Below the pieces are notes generated by a model. The model ran no database searches. It was not told where the DNA came from and saw nothing but the letters and a program-made list of their open reading frames with translations. Of a stretch of 64,000 nucleotides of DNA, positions 9,124 through 16,900 are shown one piece after another. The position numbers were made by a program, and so were the translations under genes. Source of the DNA: JAJEBT01 sp965221485 (lineage in GTDB: Bacteria > Pseudomonadota > Alphaproteobacteria > MPNO01 > UBA830). Numbering within the stretch: the first letter of the stretch is position 1; the number at the start of each line of letters is the position of its first letter. The stretch is from positions 1,426,001-1,490,000 of the forward strand of contig OZ244893.1 of NCBI GenBank assembly GCA_965221485.1. The letters are read 5' to 3'.

Positions 9124-9175
9124 CAGGACCCCTTGCATTGGCCGGTTTCGGTCCTCCTTCCTTGCGACGGATGTA

Positions 9176-12019
9176 ATGGAAATGCCGACCGACAGTACTG
9201 CCAGCCGTTACGCCTTCAAGGCGGCAGAAGAGCATTGGAAGAAGGTCTGGGAAGACCGTGAGGTCTTTGTAGCGGCACGCGATCCGGCAAAACCCAAGTA
9301 CTATGTGCTGGAAATGTTCCCGTATCCGTCAGGGCGCATCCATATGGGCCATGTGCGATGCTATACGCTCGGTGATGTCGTCGCCCGTTACAAGCGGGCG
9401 CGCGGATTTAACGTCCTGCATCCCATGGGTTGGGATGCCTTCGGTATGCCGGCGGAAAACGCTGCCATGGAGCATGGCATTCATCCGGCAAAATGGACAT
9501 ACGCCAATATCGACACCATGCGTGATCAGCTGAAGATGATGGGGCTGTCGATCGATTGGCAGCGGGAGTTTGCTACCTGCGACCCCGCCTACTACCGTCA
9601 CGAGCAGCGGATGTTTCTCGATTTTCTTGAGGCTGGACTTGTTTATCGACAGGAAGCGTGGGTGAACTGGGATCCGGTGGATCAGACAGTTCTCGCCAAC
9701 GAACAGGTCATCGAGGGCCGGGGCTGGCGATCCGGCGCCGAGGTTGAAATGCGTCGGCTGCCACAATGGTTCTTTCGCATCAGTGACTATGCTGACGAGC
9801 TGCTCGACGCACTCGACAATCTGGACCGCTGGCCGGACAAGGTTCGTCTCATGCAGACGAACTGGATTGGCCGGTCAGAGGGGTTGCGCTTTTCCTTTGA
9901 CGTCATCGATGCTCCGGATGGCCACGAACAGCTGGAGGTCTACTCGACCCGGCATGACACTATTTTCGGCGCCAGCTTCTGCGCCGTTTCTCCCGAGCAC
10001 CCGCTGGCAAGGGAACTTTCGCAACGGGACGACGCCCTGCGTGAGTTCGTGGCGGAGTGCGCGCGGCTTGGCACGTCGGAAGCGGCTATCCTGCAAGCAG
10101 AAAAGCAGGGATACGATACCGGGGTACGCGTCCGGCACCCCTTTGTCGACGGCAAGACCCTGCCCGTCTTTGTCGCCAATTTCATCCTGATGGAATACGG
10201 CACCGGCGCCATATTCGGCTGCCCGGCACACGACCAGCGCGACCTCGATTTCGCGCTCAAGTACGGACTGGATGTCATTCCGGTCGTGGTTCCGGAAGAA
10301 GCGACAAACCTCGTCATCGACCATGACGCCTATACCGGACCAGGCGTTCTGGCCAACTCTCAGTTTCTCGACGGCCTTTCCGTGGAAGCCGCCAAGAAAG
10401 AGGTTGCCAGGCGCCTCGAAGCTTCGGGAAAAGGTCGCCGCGAGGTCAATTATCGACTGCGCGACTGGGGCGTTTCACGCCAGCGTTACTGGGGCTGCCC
10501 GATCCCGGTGATAAACTGCGATGCATGCGGAGTCGTACCTGTGCCTGCCGCAGACCTGCCCGTAACACTCCCTGATGACGTCTCCTTTGACACCCCGGGC
10601 AATCCGCTGGACCGGCATCCCACCTGGAAACATGTTTCCTGTCCGACATGCGGCGGGCCGGCACTGCGTGAAACCGATACCTTCGATACCTTCGTTGATT
10701 CGTCATGGTATTTCGCCCGCTTCTGTTGCCCCGACGCAGACCAGCCAACAGACCTCGATGATGTTTCCTACTGGTTGCCAGTCGATCAATATGTAGGCGG
10801 CGTCGAACACGCGATCCTGCATCTTCTGTATTCCCGCTTCTTCGCGCGCGCTATGGCAAGGACCGGTCATGGCGGGGCTGATGAACCGTTTGCCGGTCTG
10901 TTTACCCAGGGCATGATTTGTCACAAGACCTACCGGTCGGAGACGGGCGACTGGATCGAACCCGCGCTGGTTCACACCACGGACACCAGCAGAACGGTGC
11001 ATCTCCATACGGGTACTGGTGAGTTGCTTGGCGCCAATGCCTCAGGAGAGATTTGCCGATTGATCCAGGTGCCCGACGGACGCATCGATCCGGCGCTGGT
11101 GCATACCCTCGATGCTGACAAAAAGATCCAGCTGGATGCCCTGACGGATGATCCGCTCCTCCGTGATTCTTCCGGCAAACCTTGCAGATCCGAACCGGAT
11201 GCAAGCGATCCGATCGATCCAGCACTGGTCGAGACCGTCAATATCGACCTGAGGCTTCATCGTCACGCGGAGACAGGCGAGCGACTCGTCGAGGGACGCT
11301 CCGAAAAAATGTCCAAGTCGAAGAAAAATGTCGTTGATCCGGTCGATATCATTGACCGGTACGGTGCGGATACTGCGCGATGGTTCATGCTGTCGGACAG
11401 CCCGCCCGATCGCGATCTCGACTGGACGGAAGCCGGCATTTCAGGAGCATGGCGGTTCGTAAACCGACTGTGGCGGCTGACCAGAACCCTTGCACCGGAG
11501 TTGCCGCCTCCCGGTACACCTCCGTCAGCGGACGGTGACGGGCTCAAGCTGAGACGCGCCGTTCATGCGACCATCGCCGGCGTAACGCAGGATTTCGAAA
11601 CATTCCACTTCAACAGGGCCGTCGCCCGGATTCACGAAGTTGTCAATGATCTCCCGAACTACTCAGCTCAAACGTCGGGGGCCGAGCTTCGGGAGGCCCT
11701 TGAAGCGATTGCCCTTCTGATCGGCCCTATGACACCGTTTCTGGCCGAAGAACTCTGGAAAATGCTCGGACAGGAAACAATGGTTGCCGATATGGCATGG
11801 CCAGTGGCAGATCCTGACCTGCTGCGCGTCGACACCGTAACGATCGCGGTTCAGGTGCGGGGCAAGCTTCGGGGTACAATCGAGCTGTCCCGGGATTCGA
11901 ACAAGACATCTGCCGAGGAGCTGGCACTGGCCCTTCCAACCGTGGCCGCAGCCATCGGAAACGACACGATCAAGAAAGTGATCTATGTCCCAAATCGCAT
12001 CATCAACGTCATTCACTAG
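9176..12019 (+). CDS. leuS: Leucyl-tRNA synthetase
   Basis: A class Ia aminoacyl-tRNA synthetase that charges tRNA-Leu. The HIGH motif is HMGH in GRIHMGHVRCY near residue 55. The CP1 editing domain carries DAFGMPAENAA upstream and the GTGAIFGCPAHDQRD block. KMSKS is exact in EKMSKSKKNVV, followed by the anticodon-binding domain. At 947 residues it is clearly longer than the usual 860 or so. The excess lies between GMICHKTYR and KMSKS, where a 43-residue insertion is present three times. I start at ATG 9176 (MEMPTDST); the frame is open upstream into the DUF3576 gene. It overlaps lptE by 35 bases. Confidence 0.97.
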   Translation: MEMPTDSTASRYAFKAAEEHWKKVWEDREVFVAARDPAKPKYYVLEMFPYPSGRIHMGHVRCYTLGDVVARYKRARGFNVLHPMGWDAFGMPAENAAMEHGIHPAKWTYANIDTMRDQLKMMGLSIDWQREFATCDPAYYRHEQRMFLDFLEAGLVYRQEAWVNWDPVDQTVLANEQVIEGRGWRSGAEVEMRRLPQWFFRISDYADELLDALDNLDRWPDKVRLMQTNWIGRSEGLRFSFDVIDAPDGHEQLEVYSTRHDTIFGASFCAVSPEHPLARELSQRDDALREFVAECARLGTSEAAILQAEKQGYDTGVRVRHPFVDGKTLPVFVANFILMEYGTGAIFGCPAHDQRDLDFALKYGLDVIPVVVPEEATNLVIDHDAYTGPGVLANSQFLDGLSVEAAKKEVARRLEASGKGRREVNYRLRDWGVSRQRYWGCPIPVINCDACGVVPVPAADLPVTLPDDVSFDTPGNPLDRHPTWKHVSCPTCGGPALRETDTFDTFVDSSWYFARFCCPDADQPTDLDDVSYWLPVDQYVGGVEHAILHLLYSRFFARAMARTGHGGADEPFAGLFTQGMICHKTYRSETGDWIEPALVHTTDTSRTVHLHTGTGELLGANASGEICRLIQVPDGRIDPALVHTLDADKKIQLDALTDDPLLRDSSGKPCRSEPDASDPIDPALVETVNIDLRLHRHAETGERLVEGRSEKMSKSKKNVVDPVDIIDRYGADTARWFMLSDSPPDRDLDWTEAGISGAWRFVNRLWRLTRTLAPELPPPGTPPSADGDGLKLRRAVHATIAGVTQDFETFHFNRAVARIHEVVNDLPNYSAQTSGAELREALEAIALLIGPMTPFLAEELWKMLGQETMVADMAWPVADPDLLRVDTVTIAVQVRGKLRGTIELSRDSNKTSAEELALALPTVAAAIGNDTIKKVIYVPNRIINVIH
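10946..11306 (+). repeat. Threefold internal repeat inside leuS, just before KMSKS
   Basis: Three consecutive units of about 43 codons begin at 10946 (GDWIEPALVHT), 11075 (DGRIDPALVHT) and 11207 (DPIDPALVETV). Each continues with an alternating hydrophobic stretch and a TGE/DDP turn (TGTGELL, LTDDPLL, ETGERLV). Alphaproteobacterial LeuRS normally has one such segment leading into KMSKS. The three copies are diverged at DNA level, so the triplication is old and apparently maintained. Confidence 0.8.
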
Positions 12020-12566
12020 CCGCTACTCCCGGAACAGGCGGCATTGGCGTGCATATGCCGTTCTGATGGCTGCCCTGGTCGCGCCACTCCTTTCGGCATG
12101 CGAATTCGAACCGGTTCACCGTCAGGGTGGCCCGGCATCCGTATCTGAATTGAGCAAGATCGAAATCGGAGTGATTGCAAATCGGACGGGTCAGCTCCTG
12201 CGCGAAGAACTTCTCTACCGCTTCCGCTCGGGATCACGAGGAACACCCAAACCCTATTCGCTGGTCGTTTCGGTTACGGAGGAAATCGAGGGGCTGGGTG
12301 TCCGGTTTGATGCCGTTCCAACACGCGGCGATCTGACCCTGACGGCAGACTTCAAGGTCATCGACACGGCGAGCGGAGAAGTCCGTTTCGAAGGCCGATC
12401 GCGTGCCGTCAGCAACTACGATATTCTCGGAGCCAACTACGCCACAGCGAGCGCCCAGGTCGGAGCCCGCAGCCGCAGCGTTCAGGTCCTCGCTGATGAA
12501 ATCAAGGAACGAGTTTCCGTTTGGCTGCTCAGGGGCGCCCAAGAGACGGCCAGGAATACACCGTGA
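11985..12566 (+). CDS. lptE: LPS-assembly lipoprotein LptE
   Basis: A lipoprotein of 193 residues with a basic N-terminus, a hydrophobic stretch and the lipobox LLSAC (Cys39). The mature sequence begins EFEPVH and has the LptE/RlpB pattern: IANRTGQLLREELLYRF, a beta segment with TPKPYSLVVSV, then long amphipathic helices. LptE plugs the LptD barrel and helps place lipopolysaccharide in the outer leaflet. The start lies inside leuS (35-base overlap), indicating translational coupling; no better start keeps the signal peptide complete. It sits between leuS and holA, as in many alphaproteobacteria. Confidence 0.92.
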   Translation: MSQIASSTSFTSRYSRNRRHWRAYAVLMAALVAPLLSACEFEPVHRQGGPASVSELSKIEIGVIANRTGQLLREELLYRFRSGSRGTPKPYSLVVSVTEEIEGLGVRFDAVPTRGDLTLTADFKVIDTASGEVRFEGRSRAVSNYDILGANYATASAQVGARSRSVQVLADEIKERVSVWLLRGAQETARNTP

Positions 12567-12590
12567 TACCGATGCCGATGTGACCTGATC

Positions 12591-13640
12591 ATGAAGGTCG
12601 GCCCCAGAGACTCTGACAACTATTCGCGAAACCCACCGCGCGATGTTCGGGCCATTCTGTATTACGGACCCAATACCGGACTGGTCGAGGAACGCGCTGC
12701 CGCAACACTCGAAGCTTTCGCTGTCGACAAGAAGGACCCGTTTTCCTTTGTCGAATTGACCGAAGCGGCATTGCGCGGAAACCCGGCCCGACTTGCTGAT
12801 GAGGCAGGAACGATCGCCTTGACGGGGAGCCGCCGCGTTGTCCATTTGCGCGAGGCAGGGGACCTGGCTCATGACCCTCTCGCAAGGGCGCTGGAGTTGC
12901 CATGGGACTCCCTTATCGTCATTGAAGCCGGAGAGTTGCCGCCGAGATCCCGCCTGCGAACGCTGTTCGAAAAGGGAGCCGACCTCGCCGCCGTTGCCTG
13001 CTATGACGACGACATAGCCGATTTGACGCGGCTCGTGACCCGGACACTGGAGAGCGCCGGCTTTCGGGCGGACCGGGGTGTTGCCCAGTGGATCGCCGGT
13101 AACCTCGGTTCCGACCGTCGAATGAGCCGTATGGAACTCAACAAGCTCCTTCTTTATCTGATGGGAAAGGAGACCGTGACCCAACAGGATGCCGAGGCCG
13201 TCGTCGGAGACGCCGCTGCGGTAACCCTTGATGATGTCGCGAGAGCGGCTGCAGGAGGGCAGCTCTCGCAACTGGTCGACAAGCTCGCTCGGGCGCGGTT
13301 CGAGGGCATTTCACCGATCATCATTCTGGCTTCAACCCTTCGGTACCTGTCCCGGCTGGAGGAAGCCCGGACTGCGATGGAAAGAGGCGCCCGTGACGAA
13401 GAGGCCGTCGATGCGCTCCGTCCTCCTGTTTTCTGGAAACACAAGAAGGCATTTCTGGCCCAGCTCCGATCCTGGAACCGCCGCAAGATCGAGCGCGCCA
13501 GGACAGAGTTGCTTGATGCTGACCTGAACTGCAAGACGGGAATATTATCCGCGGAAGCGCTCCAGTTTGCGGTCTGTGAACGTGCCCTGATGCGTGTTGC
13601 AGCAATGGGCGGTGCCAGAATGCCAAGCGGAAGGCGATAG
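12591..13640 (+). CDS. holA: DNA polymerase III subunit delta
   Basis: The 349-residue clamp-loader subunit opens the beta clamp and binds gamma/tau. The N-terminal domain begins RAILYYGPNTGLVEERA, followed by EAALRGNPARLADEAGTIAL and the SRRVVHLREAG block that contacts the clamp. The C-terminal region has the ISPIIILASTLRYLSRLEEA segment typical of the delta collar domain. It lies 24 bases after lptE and is probably the last gene of the leuS operon. The parB/parA genes often seen after holA in related genomes are not here, so synteny breaks at about 13640. Confidence 0.95.
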   Translation: MKVGPRDSDNYSRNPPRDVRAILYYGPNTGLVEERAAATLEAFAVDKKDPFSFVELTEAALRGNPARLADEAGTIALTGSRRVVHLREAGDLAHDPLARALELPWDSLIVIEAGELPPRSRLRTLFEKGADLAAVACYDDDIADLTRLVTRTLESAGFRADRGVAQWIAGNLGSDRRMSRMELNKLLLYLMGKETVTQQDAEAVVGDAAAVTLDDVARAAAGGQLSQLVDKLARARFEGISPIIILASTLRYLSRLEEARTAMERGARDEEAVDALRPPVFWKHKKAFLAQLRSWNRRKIERARTELLDADLNCKTGILSAEALQFAVCERALMRVAAMGGARMPSGRR

Positions 13641-14450
13641 CCTGAAAATCAGAAAGTGCATGAACCGATGTCACACGCCCGGTCACGGCTATGGATTCCT
13701 GTTTGGAGCCGCCTGACCGGAACGCCACCGGACGGTTTGCCATGTCTGCATCCGGGCCAACACTGATGAAATAAACCGCCACTTTAGGGACATCATGGAT
13801 GCCGTCTCTTCCTGCGCCCACGCTGGACTCGGTCCGGGTGGCGCCGGATGGCACAGGTTGGGGGCCCTCGTTGTTCGTGCCAACCTGACATGGCTTCATC
13901 TGCTACCCTGTAGCGTGGAACGGAATGTCTGGAGCAGGATGCTCCGGTTTGTGAAAGCCCATAGCTCCGCAACCGGGTCTTCGCAATGGTCGAAGACATG
14001 CATACAGCCCTTGCAGAAGCATGAAACCGCATCGTCGGCGAACCGGTACAAATTGAGTCCATGTCACCCCGGGGGTGGACCGTCATTACCCCGCCCCGAG
14101 ACTTCGCGACAGATCAGGATTTTTGGCAAGTTGAACAATGTCGGGTCAATACCGCCCGGGCTGCGTCCATAATCGCTACCGGATCGTCGTAAATCTCTTG
14201 AGGCGTAACGATCATAATGGCGAGGTCGGGTCGTTCGACGTCGCCAGTCTTGACCCCTGAGCGAATGGCGGTTTCGCGCTTGCAGGAACCGGATACGAAT
14301 GTTTGCCGGTCCAACGAACTGAAGTCCTCTTCACTTGCGAAAATTTTTCGAAGCCGTGTACGCGGTGACATCGGTGTCATTGGTGTTGGGACCGGGCTCT
14401 GTGTCAGCCGGGAGTTCCTCGAAACAGCATTTGGGGCCATCCTGTCTGAT
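13641..14450. other. Gene-poor stretch between holA and hipB
   Basis: About 800 bases without an intact gene. It contains the stop-interrupted plus-strand relic described at 13986-14192. It also contains a minus-strand open frame at 14114-14440, whose end (RPDLAIMIVTPQEIYDD) looks protein-like but which has no recognisable family or ribosome-binding site. The two overlap antisense, so at most one was ever coding at 14114-14192. No terminator with a T-run is visible after holA. Confidence 0.45.
13986..14192 (+). pseudogene. Possible gene relic interrupted by an in-frame TGA
   Basis: The frame reads MVEDMHTALAEA, then TGA at 14022, then continues open as NRIVGEPVQIES and SPRGWTVITPPRDFATDQDF to a stop at 14190. 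Both halves have an ordinary protein-like composition. Upstream in the same frame there is a TAG before RNRVFA. I cannot assign a family. It may be the decayed end of a gene displaced by the hipBA insertion, or chance. Confidence 0.3.
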
Positions 14451-14454
14451 CTTT

Positions 14455-14528
14455 TTAATGTTCAATATTTCAGACCATATAATATTTTAAGAATAGTATA
14501 TTGGACATAAAATATCTTTGGTATGGTC
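14455..14528 (+). promoter_or_regulatory. Putative hipBA promoter and operator
   Basis: A sharply AT-rich patch in otherwise GC-rich DNA. It has a perfect TATAAT at 14478-14483 with only a weak -35 (TTAATG, 14455-14460, 17-base spacer). A 7-bp inverted repeat, GACCATA (14473-14479) and TATGGTC (14522-14528), spans it, and the left arm overlaps the -10. HipB repressors autoregulate by binding inverted repeats over their own promoter, so this is a plausible operator. Confidence 0.4.
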
Positions 14529-14596
14529 AATGCGCAACTTAATGACTACAATAATTGCTGCTATGCAGGTTTTCGTCTGGTCTTACAGGTCCTGAA

Positions 14597-14920
14597 ATGA
14601 CAAACGGAAGATCACTTCCGATACCCGCTGCCAGAGCATTGCGCAAGCTTGGCGCCGATTTGCGCGACGCCCGCCGACGGCGACGCATCCCCACCCGGAT
14701 TATGGCGGAACGCGCCGGCATCAGTCGCACGACCTTGTCCAAGGCGGAAAAGGGTGAACCGGGGGTTTCCGCGGGCACCCTGGCGACCATGATGTTTATC
14801 CTGGGACTGGAAGATCGGCTGGCATCCTTGGCAGACGTCCGTGAGGACGATGTCGGCCGCGACCTTGGAGACGAACTGCTGCCTCAGCGCATCCGCACCC
14901 GGCGTCACGAGAGCTCCTGA
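14597..14920 (+). CDS. hipB: HipB-type antitoxin, XRE-family repressor
   Basis: A 107-residue DNA-binding protein with one helix-turn-helix: RKLGADLRDARRRRR, then the recognition part MAERAGISRTTLSKAEKGE, then SAGTLATMMFILGL. The arginine-rich first helix and Cro/CI-type fold match HipB antitoxins. The ATG at 14597 begins MTNGRSLPIP. Its stop lies two bases before the hipA GTG, so the two genes are translationally coupled. It is expected to repress its own operon together with HipA and to neutralise the kinase. Confidence 0.85.
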   Translation: MTNGRSLPIPAARALRKLGADLRDARRRRRIPTRIMAERAGISRTTLSKAEKGEPGVSAGTLATMMFILGLEDRLASLADVREDDVGRDLGDELLPQRIRTRRHESS

Positions 14921-14922
14921 TC

Positions 14923-16173
14923 GTGGATCGAGAAACCTTCGTGTATGTCGCTCTTGGAGCCGAAGATCGCCTTGTTGGACGTCTGTGGTCGCGCGTCAGG
15001 CGGGGTCGCGAAAGCGCCAGCTTTCAGTACGACGATAGGTGGTTGAACGATCCTGAACGTTTCGCCCTGGAACCCGCCCTGACACTCGGTGCAGGTGCTC
15101 ATCACACTGGCGCGGGACGAGCCCTGTTTGGCGCGCTGGGCGATTCTGCACCGGATCGTTGGGGCCGCGCCCTCATGGGACGCGCAGAACGTCGAACCGC
15201 CCGACTGGAAGAACGCGCACCTCGAACGCTGACAGAGATTGACTACCTCCTGCGGGTCAGCGACCGCTCCCGCCAAGGCGCACTGCGCTTCACCGACAAA
15301 CTCGGAGGTCCATTCCTTGGCGATCCGGAAAGTGACCCGGTGCCACCGCTAATCGAGCTGCCTCGACTGCTGGCCGCGAGTGATCGTATCCTGAATGACG
15401 GCGACGACGAACTCCTGGCATTGCTGTTGGCGCCTGGATCATCGCTTGGCGGTGCCCGCCCAAAAGCATCGGTGCTCGATATGGATGGTGCCATTGCGAT
15501 CGCAAAGTTTCCCAAACCGGAAGACGACATCGACGTCGTTCGGTGGGAGGCGGTGGCTCTGACACTGGCTGACCACGCCGGTATTTCCGTCCCGCGATGG
15601 CGGATTGAAAGACCCAATGAAAAGGTGGTGTTGGTGCTGAAACGTTTTGACCGACAGGGAGATATTCGCGTTCCCTATCTGTCTGCGATGAGCATGCTGG
15701 GTGCGACTGACGGCGACCAGCGAAGCTATCTTGAAATCGCCGACGCGCTGCGCCAGCACGGCTCCGCATCGAAAATTGACCTTCGAGCATTATGGCGACG
15801 ATTGGTTTTCAACATACTCATCTCAAATACGGACGATCATCTGCGCAATCACGGCTTCCTCTATGATGGCATACTGGGCTGGCGGCTCTCACCAGCGTTC
15901 GATCTGAACCCAACACCGGTCGACCTGAAGCCACGATTCCTGTCGACGGCGGTAGACATGGACGACAATGAAGCGTCAATCGACCTCGCTCTATCCGTCG
16001 CCAGACACTTCTCGCTCGACGATGGGACCGCTCGCTCTATAGCCAGGGACGTATCCCTCTCCGTCTCGGAGTGGAAGCCCGTCGCCATCTCAATCGGGCT
16101 TTCCGAGCACGCCTGTGATCGCATGGCCAGCGCATTTGAACACGACGAATTTAAACATGCGTTCGCCTTATAG
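14923..16173 (+). CDS. hipA: HipA-type Ser/Thr kinase toxin
   Basis: A 416-residue HipA-family kinase. The N-terminal subdomain contains LFGALGDSAPDRWGRALM. The Gly-rich loop SSLGGARPKA lies near residue 170. The catalytic block ISNTDDHLRNHGFL (about 300) carries the conserved Asp, and the metal-binding Asp is in LSPAFDLNP (about 326). All key residues are present, so it should be active. HipA of Escherichia coli phosphorylates glutamyl-tRNA synthetase and causes persistence; the target here is unknown. Translation starts at GTG, two bases after hipB. Both flanks hold relics, which fits acquisition as an accessory module. Confidence 0.9.
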   Translation: MDRETFVYVALGAEDRLVGRLWSRVRRGRESASFQYDDRWLNDPERFALEPALTLGAGAHHTGAGRALFGALGDSAPDRWGRALMGRAERRTARLEERAPRTLTEIDYLLRVSDRSRQGALRFTDKLGGPFLGDPESDPVPPLIELPRLLAASDRILNDGDDELLALLLAPGSSLGGARPKASVLDMDGAIAIAKFPKPEDDIDVVRWEAVALTLADHAGISVPRWRIERPNEKVVLVLKRFDRQGDIRVPYLSAMSMLGATDGDQRSYLEIADALRQHGSASKIDLRALWRRLVFNILISNTDDHLRNHGFLYDGILGWRLSPAFDLNPTPVDLKPRFLSTAVDMDDNEASIDLALSVARHFSLDDGTARSIARDVSLSVSEWKPVAISIGLSEHACDRMASAFEHDEFKHAFAL

Positions 16174-16900
16174 GTCTCCTCCGGATCTCGTGTCGGGTTG
16201 ATGGCTCGTCAGCCGGGTCTTGCGAGCCTGTCTCTTTACCGGGACTGTCGAATCGGGCCCGCAATCTGCGTCAACCTGACGGTGCCGCAGGCAATATCTC
16301 CGAGGAAAGCTCCGTCGCCGGGGAGCTTCCCAATACCGTAGTTATCGACAACGGACCCCATGTCATCGCAGGCGCTCAAACGGATCGGGCGGATCGTGCA
16401 GCGATCAGGACCGGAACCAAAGGGCTTGCGCGTGAGATCACAGCGCAAGCTGCGCCCGCACCCGCAGCCCTGCCAGAAAGCATCAGGATTATCAGGGACA
16501 TCACCTCGGACGATGAATCTGCTCCGGGACAGGAGACAAATAACGGTCCCAGCCCGGCCGGATCATAACGAAACCCCGGGCGAAACCGAAAGCGCGACCG
16601 GTTCCAGGCACTGCAGTAAGACGCCCGAACGCCGACTTCGAACATCATAAGACGACAAAACCGACGATCAACGCGATGGCGAGACGGGCCGCGACAGCGT
16701 AAAATTCCTGTCTGGTGCAGGATACCTAATCAAGTTCCTGAACAACCGACCATGGACCGGATGCCACCTCGGGCCCACGTCGCAAACTGTCAAGGGCCTG
16801 CCACGTATAGGAATCCGGACCGATGGCCGGCCATCCTGCGATGGGGTGCGTCGGGCCCGGTGTATAGCCAATGTCGTGTCGAAGCCTTGAAAGGAAATCA
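16174..16900. other. Gene-poor stretch after hipA with a start-less open frame
   Basis: On the plus strand, the frame from about 16245 to the TAA at 16566-16568 reads like real protein (NLRQPDGAAGNISEE, then GELPNTVVIDNGPHVIAGA, then an Ala/Pro linker and SIRIIRDITSDD). It contains no ATG, GTG or TTG. It may be the 3' remnant of a truncated gene. The rest, up to the Shine-Dalgarno AAAGGA before 16901, shows nothing I can assign. Confidence 0.4.

Noticed and set aside
14114..14440. 108-codon minus-strand frame before hipB
   Set aside because: Its last third looks protein-like, but there is no start signal or homology that I recognise, and it overlaps the plus-strand relic.
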